In this document: piece after piece, positions 54,728 to 64,000 of the stretch
How the letters are laid out: each line of letters opens with the position of its first letter
Numbering within the stretch: the first letter of the stretch is position 1
Source of the DNA: Hippophae tibetana
Lineage: Eukaryota; Streptophyta; Magnoliopsida; Rosales; Elaeagnaceae
Length of the DNA: 64,000 nucleotides
NCBI GenBank assembly: GCA_037013495.1
Contig: CM072812.1
Coordinates: 58,374,938-58,438,937, forward strand
Direction: 5' to 3'
Made by a program: the position numbers and the translations under genes
Notes under the pieces: generated by a model
Seen by the model: only the letters and a program-made list of their open reading frames with translations
The model's database searches: none
Told to the model about the DNA's origin: nothing

Positions 54728-56074
54728 GAAGTGGCTGGACAACACATAGAACTTTCTGAAATAATAAAATATAAAAATGGAAATATTGAAATAGGATTCA
54801 ATAGATCTTCATCAATAAGATGCTCTTCGAGTGCCTCAGAATTTTCAGCAATGGATTTACCATTCAAACAAAACCCTAGGTCATCAACATTTGATTTTCT
54901 TAGGAAAACAAAACTCAAAAGAGTAGACTACAGTACCCAGGTACCAGACCAGTATACACTGTTGACTTTGAGATGAGCGAATCACCTTAGTTATCACCCA
55001 TATTTCCTTTATCACTAACTCAATCATTAGCACCTAGCCAAGAACCTAGGATTAATGAGTTAAACGTATTAACATTTTACCAGAGTTAGGAAGAACCTTT
55101 GCACCCAAGGATTATTAGAATGTATCTGCATGAGCGACACCATAACCCATAAAATACTGGTTCTATAATACACACTCAGAAAAATCTAGGGCCAGTTGCT
55201 ATAGAAAACATTAGCGTTATATTAAAGAACATAACAATTATATAGGTTTTATAGACTGGCTAAAAATCTATAGAAGATCAAAAGGACTAGCATCTGTAGT
55301 CATCGATCAAACCAGATATTCCTTTGTTAACAAAATCAGTCAAGAAGAAGAAATAATAGAATCATCATCATCAACTGAAGTTAACCCTGAACTAGTTAGC
55401 TTAATATCAATGGTCCAACCATTAGAAATATTACCAGATCACGTTGTTACCCAAACCCAGGTTAGCATATAACCATTAGTTAACCTTAAGTTAGATAAAA
55501 CAATAGAACCTGTTGACCTAGATAAACCATCAACGGTCTTAATAGGTAACCTATCAGTAAATATTCAGGAACCATTACTAGACTTAATAATCAAACCTAT
55601 AACTCACATTGACCCAAAACCAGTCAACATCACTGTAGAACCAATAGCCATAGAACCTATAGCTATAGTTCCACATTGTAAATTATTCCCTTCAATTAGA
55701 GTCTCGGATGTCACGGAGGTTGACTTCGATAAACTTTTAGAAAATGAACCAGTAGAGCCATTAGCTACAGATTCAGTAGTTTTGACACCATAGATTAAAG
55801 CCTTTTCAGAAATAAAACCTAACGAAATCATATTAGATGACTTTGATAAGTTTTTAGAAGAAACAGATGATCTAGTTAACGAAGTTAATATGATCAAAAC
55901 AAAAAAAAGTTACCCATATGGGAAACTCCAGATGGTTCGGTTGAAGCTGAACATCCTCCATTAAGACCGATTACAATCCCTACCAGGATAGTCAGGTAGA
56001 AGCCTTTCCTCTTAAGAACCCTTAAGAGAACTAGGCATCCAACCTCAAAAATATAGTTACCCAAAATAACTCTA
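54728..56074 (+). pseudogene. Pararetrovirus polyprotein linker between movement and coat regions
   Basis: Tracts in order: RSSSIRCSSSASEF, DYSTQVPDQYTL, LHPRIIRMYLHERHH-like, then a Val/Pro/Glu-rich stretch with repeated EPIAIEPIAI and DFDKLLE/DFDKFLEETDD motifs (55590-55880). Such low-complexity acidic linkers separate movement and coat domains in florendovirus-like polyproteins. Several breaks. The LTR at 56075 interrupts it. Confidence 0.65.
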
Positions 56075-57424
56075 TGATGAGTGCTCAAAAAGCACTAAAA
56101 TAACCATGATTTTATGCACATTAATTGATTAAAAATATATATATTTATATGTTTTATCATATATTTATATAAATTTGTCTTTTTTGGAATCACAGGTATT
56201 TTTATTGTTTTTCAGGTAGTTTGGCTTAAAAACGCAACTTAAAGACTCAAAGAGGAATACTTGAAGCAATACATCACAAATATATTAATAAATAAATGGG
56301 GAAAGGTCAACAAACATGGAAAAATTGGACAAAATGGGTCAAAAATGTCAAAAAGGAGAAAATCGCGCCCAGCTGCCCAACCGCGCGCCCAGCTGCCCAG
56401 CCGCGTGCCCAGCGGCACGCCCGCGCGCCCAAGCGCCCCATCCCGCGCGCGCCAATCCGCACGCGACTCAGCGCGCGGCTACTGTTCACGCGCGCCGAGC
56501 TGCGCGTAGTGACAGCCCCCCACGTGCGCGCTGCGCGCCCAGTAGCCCCTTCCGCGCGCGCCGATGCCTTTTCGCCCCATTTTTCACGTGCAGCCGCCCC
56601 ATGACGTCATTAATGACCTCAGCATTTCCATTACGCGTTTTTAAATTTTTTAACATTTTTTTACTCATTTGTTCTCTCCATCCTCACCTATAAATACCCC
56701 CATTCCCTTAACTTCAAAACACACCCTTCAAAACCTCCAAATACATTCTTTTCTCTCTTTCTTTCTCTCTTGAAAGTTAGTACTCGGATAACTAAATTCT
56801 TGGGTTTAATTTGGACACCTTGAATAAAGTTTAAACTGTCTAACCCCACCAAAGGTGGCATTTAAATGGTTCATTTTCAATCTCTTAGAAAAAGGAATTA
56901 ATTTAATTAAGCATATTAGTTATCAACCCCACCCATAGGTGCTAATTGATTTGTTTAGTTAACAAAGAATATCTAACCCCACCAAAGGTGGTATTCATAC
57001 AAAAAAGGGAGAATCAATAAATATCAATTCATATCTTTAATAACCTAGATAATATGAGCAAGCATAATTAACTTAGTTATTATATCCATAAATACTCCGC
57101 CATTATAAATGATAAAATTTGCATAAATGTTTATTGAATCTATGTTTATTTTTATGTTCTTAGATTAAAAACACAAAAACCCCAAAATATCGTGATAGGA
57201 TGTTTAGGATTTAATTTCGTTTTTAGAAGTTTGAATAATAAATTAAAAACCACACACATTCCTTCCTTAGATCGACCTTGGGAGTATACTTATCATTTTC
57301 TACGAAATGATTCATGCACTTGCGAGAGTTTTATAAATATTAAAACCAAAGTATTGGCAAGAATCGGCGATACCGGTTTTCGCTCATCAAGTTTTTGGCG
57401 CCATTGCCGGGGATTTGGTCATCA
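56075..57424 (+). mobile_element. Athila-type LTR with primer site and short terminal tail (TGATGAG family), target duplication CTCTA
   Basis: The LTR is 56075-57389 (TGATGAGTGCTC to CGCTCATCA). The tRNA-Asp primer site TGGCGCCATTGCCGGGG (57396-57412, 16 of 17) follows, then GATTTGGTCATCA, ending like an LTR terminus. CTCTA flanks at 56070-56074 and 57425-57429. So this is a reduced element: one LTR, the primer site and the outermost bases of the other LTR. TATA box TATAAATA at 56689. The CpG-rich block (56370-56600) opens spurious frames on both strands. It is the sister family of the solo LTR at 23382-25363. Confidence 0.9.
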
Positions 57425-57429
57425 CTCTA

Positions 57430-58760
57430 CCAACATAAGCCTAAATACTTTAGGAAAAAAATTGATTAGGATAGAGAAAAATCTAAGAATAGATATTCCC
57501 TCTACCTCTTATCAAACAACAAATAGGATAGTTAAGAACCCTATCTTCAAATCTTTCCAGGTCTCCAAACTAGCCTAGGAAGAAATAACATCAATATTTG
57601 AAAAACTTCAAAATTGGAATAATACCCTTAGGTCCCAATTAGAAGAAAAAATTTCAACCAACATAGGACTAATTGTTCTTGAATCACCAGTGATTTCAAA
57701 ACCAACTTAGAAACCATTACAGGATCTTAGCATTCTTAGCAAACTAGGATCTGAAATATCATCTGAGGATAGTTCCCAGGAAACCATTCCAGAACCAATT
57801 CTGCATCTTCTATCTATGTTTGGAACATTGATGGAATGACTGACCATGAGATACTAAATATCGTACATCAAATAACCATGGCGTCAAATGCTTATACAAC
57901 CCAAATCGGTACAACTGATAAAACAGTTGTTGAATTACTAATAGTTGGCTTCTCATGCCAACTAAAAGGATGATGGGATCACATCTTTCAAAATAACAAC
58001 AGTCAGATATTTGCAATGCAATACTGACTGATGAGTGTGGTATTCCCATACTTTCCCATCAAGGAGCTCCTATACAGGATGCAGTCTCCACTCTACTCTT
58101 TATCATATCACATCATTTTATGGGGGATCCATCCCATTTAAAAGATAAAAACATTGATCTTCTTTCTAACATAAAATGTAGGAAGATGAGTGATTTTCAA
58201 AATTATAAAACTACATTCCTGTCTAGAGTTATGTTAAGAGAAGACTTTATTCAACCATTCTGGAAGGAGAAATTCCTAGTTGGACTTCCCCCACTCTTAG
58301 GTGAGAAAACCAGAAACAAAATTCGTGAAACTTATGGGAAACATATCATCCCATATGATCAACTAACCTATGGTCAATTGATTAGTTTTGCTCAAAACTA
58401 GGGTCTTCAAATTTGTCAAGATTTGAAAATCCAATAACAAATGAAATTGGAGCTTTAAGTTTTCAAAAGAGAAATTGGATCATTCTGCAAACAGTTTGAT
58501 AGTAATCTCTCTAATGAAAAAACCTGTGATGGAACTTGCAGTAAAACAAAATCAAAACCTTATAAGGAATCAAATAAAACTTATAAGAAATTTTCAAAGT
58601 CAAGAAAACCATTCTTTGAAAAAAGAATGAATTTTTACAACAAACCTTATAAAAGAAATTTTAATAAGGAATCAAAACAACATAAAAAAAACCCCTTAAA
58701 AACTTTAAAGAGTTTAAATGTTATAAATGTGGCAAGAAAGGTCACACTGCTAATTTCTAT
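57430..58760 (+). pseudogene. Pararetrovirus coat protein region with CCHC-type finger
   Basis: Coiled segment SLNTLGKKLIRIEKNLRI opens it. Then come LNIVHQITMASNAYTTQIGT-like tracts and the capsid core (58120-58400): DFQNYKTTFLSRVMLREDF, FWKEKFLVGLPPLLGEKTR, YDQLTYGQLISFAQ. A Lys-rich basic stretch precedes the finger FKCYKCGKKGHTANFY (about 58717-58764). This order is the caulimovirid coat arrangement. Several breaks. Confidence 0.78.
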
Positions 58761-58763
58761 AAG

Positions 58764-59954
58764 ATGTCTAAAAAACTTCATGAATTAAAACTTAAAGAAG
58801 ACACCTATGCCAAAATATCTTCCCTAATGGTAGATACATCATCATCTGAGCCTGACCAATGGTCAAACGAAGAATCTAATCCCCAAGATGATGAATTTGC
58901 AACCAGCAATTCAGATTCCTCCAGTAAAGATATGAATGTATTAACTAAAGATGAAGATGAACAAATTCAAGAAACAATCCTTAAGTTAAATAATCCATCA
59001 ATAACCAAACTTTACGTAGAATACCTAAGTACATGTTTGGCCAAATCACAATCAATTAAAAACAATTATGAACTTCCAAATACCAGCACAGGATATTACA
59101 ACCTCACTGTTGTTCTGGAACGAAAAAACAAAGTTATCACACCAGAAAGTCAAATTCAAGACTTAAAATTTGAAATCAAAACTATTAAATTAGAACTCCA
59201 CCAGCTTACAGAAAAATTAAAAGAATATGATGTTAAGTTTCAACTACTTAATAATGGAGAAAAAATATCAACTTATGTAAGTGATTCTGATGATGATCTT
59301 ACCCAAAATAATCAAGAAATCCAAAACTTGAGAAAAATTACCACCAGGAAATATAAAATAAAGATAACCTTAATATTCCCTGATGATTCCACACTAGAAA
59401 CTATTTCCCTATTTGACACAGGGGCTGATCTTAATTGCGTCACACCATCAATAGTTCCCAGACGGTTTTACAAACCAACTGAAGAACGACTCAATTCAGC
59501 CAATAAATCTCATATGAGTATTATTGGAAAAACTGAGGTATCCATTCAAAAAGGATTATACCTTATCAAAACTCCATTTGTCATAGTATCTGACATAGGC
59601 TACTCTGTCATATTAGGTACTCCGTTTATGGATATCATTACCCCATATTCTGTTAAACATGATAGGATTTCTTTCAAAATAGGAAGAGAAGCCTTCAGTT
59701 TCCCTTTCATAGAAGAACCAAAAACTAGAGATCTTAATCTCATCAAAACATATTCAATCTCTCCAAAAGAGATTTTTGTTCTTATAAACCATAGAGAAAA
59801 GAACCTTCTCTATCTCAAATCCAAAGTTCAGTTTCATATTGTTGAAAAAGAACTTCAAATCCTAGAAATCAAAGACAAAATCTCTAAATTACAAACCTCT
59901 TTTGAGAAAGAAGTTTGCTCTAAATTACCCAGTGCATTCTGGGAAAGAAAATAA
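58764..59954 (+). CDS. Pararetrovirus aspartic protease region (396 codons open)
   Basis: It continues directly from the finger. Residues 30-75 are acidic and Ser-rich (SNEESNPQDDEF, SDSSSKD), and residues 135-170 form a coiled coil (IQDLKFEIKTIKLELHQLTE). The protease has the active-site loop LFDTGADLNCV near residue 215 and ILGTPFMDIITPYSV near 281. It ends near the RT start (EKEVCSKLPSAFWERK), a tract typical just before caulimovirid RT. Well preserved for its length. Confidence 0.85.
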   Translation: MSKKLHELKLKEDTYAKISSLMVDTSSSEPDQWSNEESNPQDDEFATSNSDSSSKDMNVLTKDEDEQIQETILKLNNPSITKLYVEYLSTCLAKSQSIKNNYELPNTSTGYYNLTVVLERKNKVITPESQIQDLKFEIKTIKLELHQLTEKLKEYDVKFQLLNNGEKISTYVSDSDDDLTQNNQEIQNLRKITTRKYKIKITLIFPDDSTLETISLFDTGADLNCVTPSIVPRRFYKPTEERLNSANKSHMSIIGKTEVSIQKGLYLIKTPFVIVSDIGYSVILGTPFMDIITPYSVKHDRISFKIGREAFSFPFIEEPKTRDLNLIKTYSISPKEIFVLINHREKNLLYLKSKVQFHIVEKELQILEIKDKISKLQTSFEKEVCSKLPSAFWERK

Positions 59955-59957
59955 CAT

Positions 59958-60840
59958 ATGGTAGATTTACCATATGAATCATCCTTCAATGAAAAGGATA
60001 TCCCTACAAAATCAAGGCCTATTCAAATGAATGGTCACCTTGAACAATTATGTAGAAAAGAGATCAAAGATCTCCTATCTAAGAATTTAATCTCAAAATC
60101 CAGATCAACATGGAGTTGTGCGGCCTTTTATGTTAATAAATAAGCCGAGATAGAAAGAGGAACTCCTCGGCTAGTCATCAACTATAAACTTTTGAACCAA
60201 GCCTTAAAATGGATTAGGTACCCTATTCCCAACAAAAAAGACTTGCTCCAAAAATTATATTCATCGTCCATATTCTCAAAGTTTGATATGAAATCAGGCT
60301 TCTGGCAAATCCAAATTGAGCCTCAATATAGGTACAAAACTGCATTCACTGTCCATTTGGACAGTTTGAGTGGAATGTTATGCCATTTGGGCTCAAAAAC
60401 GCACCCTCTGGGTTCCAAAGGATCATGAATGATATATTCAATCCTTACTCAAAATTCTGTATTGTGTACATCGACGATGTACTTATTTTCTCAAAAGATG
60501 TCAGACAACACATCAGACATCTAAAAACTTTCTTCCATATCATCAAGAGGAATGGATTGGCATTATCAGCCAAGAAAATGACTCTTTTCCAAACAAATAT
60601 TAGGTTTCTAGGACACAACGTATCCAATGGAATAGTAATTCCAATCAATAGATCCCTACAGTTCATAACTAAATTTCCTGATAGGATTATTGACAAAACA
60701 CAGCTACAAAGATTCTTAGGTAGCTTAAATTACGTATTAAATTTCTGTCCAAATATTAAGAGGTTAGGAAAACCTTTACATAATAGGCTTAAGAAAACTC
60801 CTCGGCCTTGGATAGAAGAACACACCAAAATTGTGCAAAA
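59958..60840 (+). pseudogene. Pararetrovirus reverse transcriptase
   Basis: RT motifs in order: LCRKEIKDLLSKNLISKSRS, RLVINYKLLNQAL, SKFDMKSGFWQIQI (first Asp), MPFGLKNAPSGFQRIM, and YIDDVLIFS (catalytic pair, 60467-60478). LSAKKMTLFQTNIRFLGH, LQRFLGSLNYVLNFCPNI and KPLHNRLKKTPRPW follow. The sequence is caulimovirid rather than Ty3/gypsy LTR type (QIHPEDR-like context, NYVLNF). A few breaks. Confidence 0.9.
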
Positions 60841-61290
60841 AATTAAAGCACGGGTTCAAAACATTCCCTGTTTACATCTTGTGGATCCTACACTCCCCAA
60901 GGTAGTAGAAACCGATGCCAATAAGCTTGGCTATGGTGGGATTTTAAAACAAGTCCAAGATAATAATGAACAAATTGTTCAGTTTGTCTCTAGCCATTGG
61001 AATGATTGTCAAAAGAATTATTCCACTGTTAAAAAAGAAGTACTTTCCATAGTACTTTGTATTTCTAAGTTTCAATCAGATTTATTAAATCAAAAGTTTT
61101 TACTAAGGATTGATTGTAAATCTGCAAAATAAATTTTATTAAAAGATGTTAAAAATATTGCATCAAAACAAATTTTTGCCAGATGGCAAGCACTATTAAG
61201 TATTTTTTATTTTAATATAGAATTTATCAAAGGATAAGAGAATTCATTACCCAATTTTCTAACCAGAGAATTTCTTCAAAACAGGTACCA
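60841..61290 (+). pseudogene. Pararetrovirus RNase H
   Basis: VVETDANKLGYGGILKQ (first Asp), NYSTVKKEVLSIVLCISKFQ (Glu) and LLRIDCKSAK (Asp) are followed by KDVKNIASKQIFARWQALLS and FIKG...NSLPNFLTREFLQ, the standard C-terminal end of the polyprotein. Confidence 0.88.
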
Positions 61291-61291
61291 C

Positions 61292-61505
61292 AATGAGCAA
61301 GAAAAAGAAGGGAAAGGAGAAGAGTGAACCTCCAAACCTAACCATTACCAGCCTTTCATCGGCTAAACCCATCATGACTTGGTCTTAGGTTACTCATAAC
61401 CAATCGTCATCTTCCAAACAAACCTTGGAACAATCACCACCTCAACTCACTCTTGAGGATTTAGAACTAAATAATCGCATCCATGAATGGTTGCAAAATA
61501 TGGAT
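61292..61505 (+). pseudogene. Start of the pararetrovirus second ORF
   Basis: It begins at the ATG at 61292 with a Lys-rich start (MSKKKKGKEKSEPP), then a Ser/Thr/Pro-rich stretch and LELNNRIHEWLQNM. Sequence changes to CACTA transposase at about 61505. The rest of this ORF type is at the other end of the copy (51661). Confidence 0.65.
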
Positions 61506-62280
61506 TGAAATCACAAGACTGCCATAAATTAATGCAACAGATATTTCTAGTTACTATTAGGTCAATTCTTCTAAAACATGTTCGATTATCAATAATTCAC
61601 CTTTGTTCATTCTTAGATACAATATGCAAGAAATCTACATCAATTGGTGAGTTAAAATCATTATAGAAAAATGTTGTGGAGAATTTGTGTCTACTTCAGA
61701 AATATTTTCCTCCTTTTTTTGATATAATGATTCACTTATGTGTTCATTTAGTTCGAGAGATTCAATTGTGTGGTCCTACTTACTTAGGGTGGATGTGTGC
61801 AAGTCCTTAAAGGATATGTAAATAATTGAAATTATCTTGAAGGATGCATAGTAGAATGATGCATTGCTGAAGAGGCCATTGAATTTTGTTCTAAATACTT
61901 TAGTGGTTGCACTAAAATTTGGAATCATACACACAAGTTGTTCTTAGAACATGACATGATCCAAGTAGGTAACCCTATGCTTGGTGGAAGTAAAAAATTG
62001 TTCATTGATCACACTCAATGGGAAAAAGCAAACCTAATTATTTTGGTAAATAATAATGAAGTACAACCGTACATAGAGTAAGTAATGACAGGTTTTACCT
62101 TTTCATATAAAATAAAGTTATTATTTATTTAACTATTAATGACATGTAATTGATATATCTTGAATAATATTACAGAATTCATTTGAACTTACTGAAGACC
62201 GATTCTCGTTATAAAAAAAGGAGAAAAATGGTTGTACGATAAGCATAAGCAAGAGCTTATTAATTGGTTTCATAACCATG
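61506..62280 (+). pseudogene. CACTA transposase DUF4218 part and next exon
   Basis: Tracts: LKSQDCHKLMQQIFLVTIRS, LLKHVRLSIIHLCSFLDTIC, KYFPPFFDIMIHLCVHLVR, LCGPTYLGWM, and FVLNTLVVALKFG in another frame. There are stops at 61660 and 61857 and a deletion near 61795 relative to the first copy (the PFERYMQ tract is missing). A donor-like GTAAGTAATG at 62080 and acceptor at 62175 bracket the same intron as at 31078. The next exon (62176-62280) again reads through a seven-A run with a frame shift to YDKHKQELINWFHNHV. Confidence 0.85.
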
Positions 62281-62368
62281 TAAGTGTCACATACAAGAAT
62301 TCATTAGTATTTATATATAATTTTTTACAACTTGGTTTTAGACACATTTCATGTTTTTGTATGCATAG

Positions 62369-62892
62369 ATTGAGTTGAACTCAACAAATCCAATCATAAA
62401 ACAGCAGACACTTTGGAATGGCTTGCACATGGTCCAAAATTTGATGTCAAATCATATTCTAGTTTCACAATTAATGGTTGTAGGTTTACGACACATGCAA
62501 GGGACAAAATTTGAGTAAACTAGAATATTGGTGTGAAGATGGTTGCACAAACTAGGCAATTTGCTAGCTCAAAAGATGGTAATCTTGTACTTACTATTAG
62601 ATCATATTATGGTATAATTCAAGAAATTTGGGAACTCAATTATGAGGTCTTCAATGAAATAGTATTCTTGTGTGATTGGTTTAAAGATGGTATTAATGTT
62701 GGATATAAAATAGATGATTTTGGATTTACCCTTGTAAACTTATCCAAGATGGGTCACACTGAGGATCCTTTTATGTTAGCACTTCATGAAAAACAAGTAT
62801 TTTATATGAGTGATCAAAATGATAGAAGATGGTCTATTGTGTTAATGCCTCCACAAAAAGAGTTCTATCATCGTGATGCTTTAGAAAGATGA
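62369..62892 (+). pseudogene. CACTA DUF4216 exon
   Basis: LEWLAHGPKFDVKSYSSFTI, NGCRFTTHARD, then from 62533 an open 119-codon stretch: YYGIIQEIWELNYEVFNEIV, FLCDWFKDGINV, DDFGFTLVNLSKMGHTEDPF and KQVFYMSDQNDRRWSIV. These are the DUF4216 hallmarks found at the C terminus of plant CACTA transposases. A TGA at 62512 breaks the frame before the open stretch. The downstream acidic tail (about 62975-63020, DGLVDDDDSSSWARSD) probably ends the gene. Confidence 0.85.
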
Positions 62893-63126
62893 TGACATGC
62901 TTGATATATATATTATCCAATATTAGTCATTTCTCAAAAAAAAATTGCTTAATGTATGTGATGGTCTAGTTGATGATGATGATTCTTCATCTTGGGCTCG
63001 AAGTGATTGTGAAAGAATATATATATATGATCAACATATTGTATGTTCTATATTATTCTAATAACTCTTGTTTATATGTTTGGACTTAAAATTGTGAATT
63101 AATTTCTATTTCATCATTGTTTGAAG

Positions 63127-63790
63127 ATATTCATAGATCCTAATGTGACAAAGATTGTAAATCCAAATGATCTATTAGGGAATTTCAAAAGAAGGGGTTA
63201 GGCTAATATATTTCATACTCCATTTAATCTATATAATATAATACCTATTCAATTTGATGCAACTCGAATTCCATTAGGAGAAAATGGCCAACAATTGAAA
63301 TCTTCTATTGGTAGACTTCTAAAGTCAAGTATACCAATCAATATAAATTATTGGAGTGAAGTTGAAGATATGGAAAACCATTTATGTAAGTCTCTTTTAT
63401 TTTATAAATAATTACATATTACATTCTTTTTGTACTATATCTCCTCTAAAATATGTTTTTTATAGAATCATTTTAATGTCTATGATAATTGGATGAATAA
63501 GTGTTACCAAATTGCAAATAAGGCATGGAAGAAATACAAAACTTCCAAATTGGCTAAAATTATGTGTTTCCATACTTTGAACCACTTAATGAAGAAGAAC
63601 TATTTAAAATCCTTTAATATCAACCCTGGATAGAACCCCAATTATGGAAAGACTTCGTAGATTATAGATGTATGGATGAATTTCAAATCATTAGGGAAGA
63701 ACATCAGAATATACAAATGCAGAATATTCTTCCAAATGGTACTAGAGGTCATCAAATCCTGAAGTTAGACAAGAAATTTAATATTAAGTT
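63127..63790 (+). pseudogene. CACTA second-gene region (TnpA/Ptta-like)
   Basis: IDPNVTKIVNPNDLLGNFKR, IPIQFDATRIPLGENGQQ and LKSSIGRLLKSSIPININYW match the layout of plant Ptta/En/Spm 'transposase' proteins (a G-Q-P-x-G-x-N region, then a W-rich helix). After a probable intron (about 63390-63465) AWKKYKTSKLAKIM continues it. Stops are frequent. The TnpA role, binding of subterminal repeats, is known for En/Spm and inferred here. Confidence 0.6.
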
Positions 63791-64000
63791 ATTAATTTAT
63801 AACTATTTTAATATTTATTTTCCTCTAATTTAAGTTAATAAATTTATTTAATTTATGTAAGAAACTAAATTGGATAGACTAGTTACCCGTGCTAATTTCT
63901 GTATAGAAACAAAGAAACCAGACAAAGAAGTTAAAACCAATGAATAAATAAGGATAAGAACAACATAATAAGTTGGTTAGTAATTTAACTTGATGCAAAA
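63791..64000. other. Window end, probable intron and short exon of the CACTA second gene
   Basis: AT-rich, with a short coding-like tract (LDRLVTRANFCIETKKPDKE, 63870-63930). Nothing more can be said before the edge. Confidence 0.35.

Larger units (their letters stand above)
51651..61505 (+). mobile_element. Endogenous pararetrovirus (Caulimoviridae, Florendovirus/Petuvirus-like), broken
   Basis: Order: end of a second ORF (51661-52697), intergenic region with promoter motifs, tRNA-Met primer site (53391), leader, then one long polyprotein region: movement protein, linker, coat protein with CCHC-type finger, protease, RT, RNase H. The start of the second ORF (61292-61500) ends it. Without the LTR insertion it is about 8.5 kb, near a full genome, opened within the second ORF. 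The single-polyprotein-plus-second-ORF plan fits Florendovirus, and Petuvirus is the next best fit. Roughly a dozen breaks, so it is not functional. Integration of this kind is passive, by host repair. Confidence 0.85.
61506..64000 (+). mobile_element. Second CACTA copy, 5' truncated, decayed, continues past window edge
   Basis: It begins inside the DUF4218 coding region (equivalent to 30480 of the CACTA at 27469) with no terminal inverted repeat at the junction. It carries the DUF4216 exon and a second-gene region that the first copy lacks. The right end is not in the window. Similarity to the first copy is high over 61506-62290 but with many substitutions and small gaps, so it is older or from a sister subfamily. 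Confidence 0.85.

Overview
The window is repeat-dense heterochromatin of a plant, probably a dicot. It is AT-rich and contains no recognisable host gene. Every coding stretch I can assign belongs to a transposable element or an endogenous pararetrovirus. The plant assignment rests on Athila-type and Reina-type Ty3/gypsy elements, SIRE-like Ty1/copia elements, CACTA transposons with plant-type TNP2/DUF4218/DUF4216 proteins, and a caulimovirid copy. The species cannot be named from the sequence.

Layout. 1-7015: 3' two thirds of an Athila-type element (Athila-1) with a long open RT-RNase H-integrase frame and its 3' LTR. 7018-7850: minus-strand LINE fragment. 8403-8552: probable tRNA-derived SINE. 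8956-14662: a Reina-like chromovirus on the minus strand with both LTRs, carrying an 801-bp non-autonomous CACTA insertion. 15709-20349: remains of a copia element (copia-D). 20350-51650: a second Athila element (Athila-A) cut into pieces by later insertions. Its gag holds Athila-B (22943-36942, target duplication AAGTC). Athila-B's 5' LTR holds an inverted solo LTR (23382-25363, duplication AGGCG), and its gag holds a 4.3-kb CACTA element (27469-31800, duplication AGG). Further right, Athila-A contains an inverted LTR (about 37194-38930) and a SIRE-like copia element (copia-C, 38942-48157), which carries its own 1.9-kb insertion. 51651-61505: about one genome length of an endogenous pararetrovirus of Florendovirus/Petuvirus type, interrupted by an LTR insertion (56075-57424). 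61506-64000: a second, decayed CACTA copy starting inside its transposase gene.

How the parts relate. Nothing here forms a host pathway; the content is a record of successive invasions. The nesting order copia-D, Athila-A, Athila-B, then CACTA and solo LTR is supported by target-site duplications for the inner events. It also agrees with decay of the tRNA-Asp primer sites (5 mismatches in Athila-A, 2 in Athila-B, 1 in the LTR at 56 kb). Athila-B lacks the RT-RNase H-integrase core and must have moved with proteins supplied elsewhere, Athila-1-like elements being an obvious source. The most interesting non-coding signals are a GGG-AGGCAA-CCC hairpin conserved downstream of Athila integrase, a cluster of TGGGCC/T motifs in the pararetrovirus promoter region, G-box clusters in the Athila-B LTR, CpG-rich blocks in the TGATGAG LTRs, and the circularly permuted form of the pararetrovirus copy.
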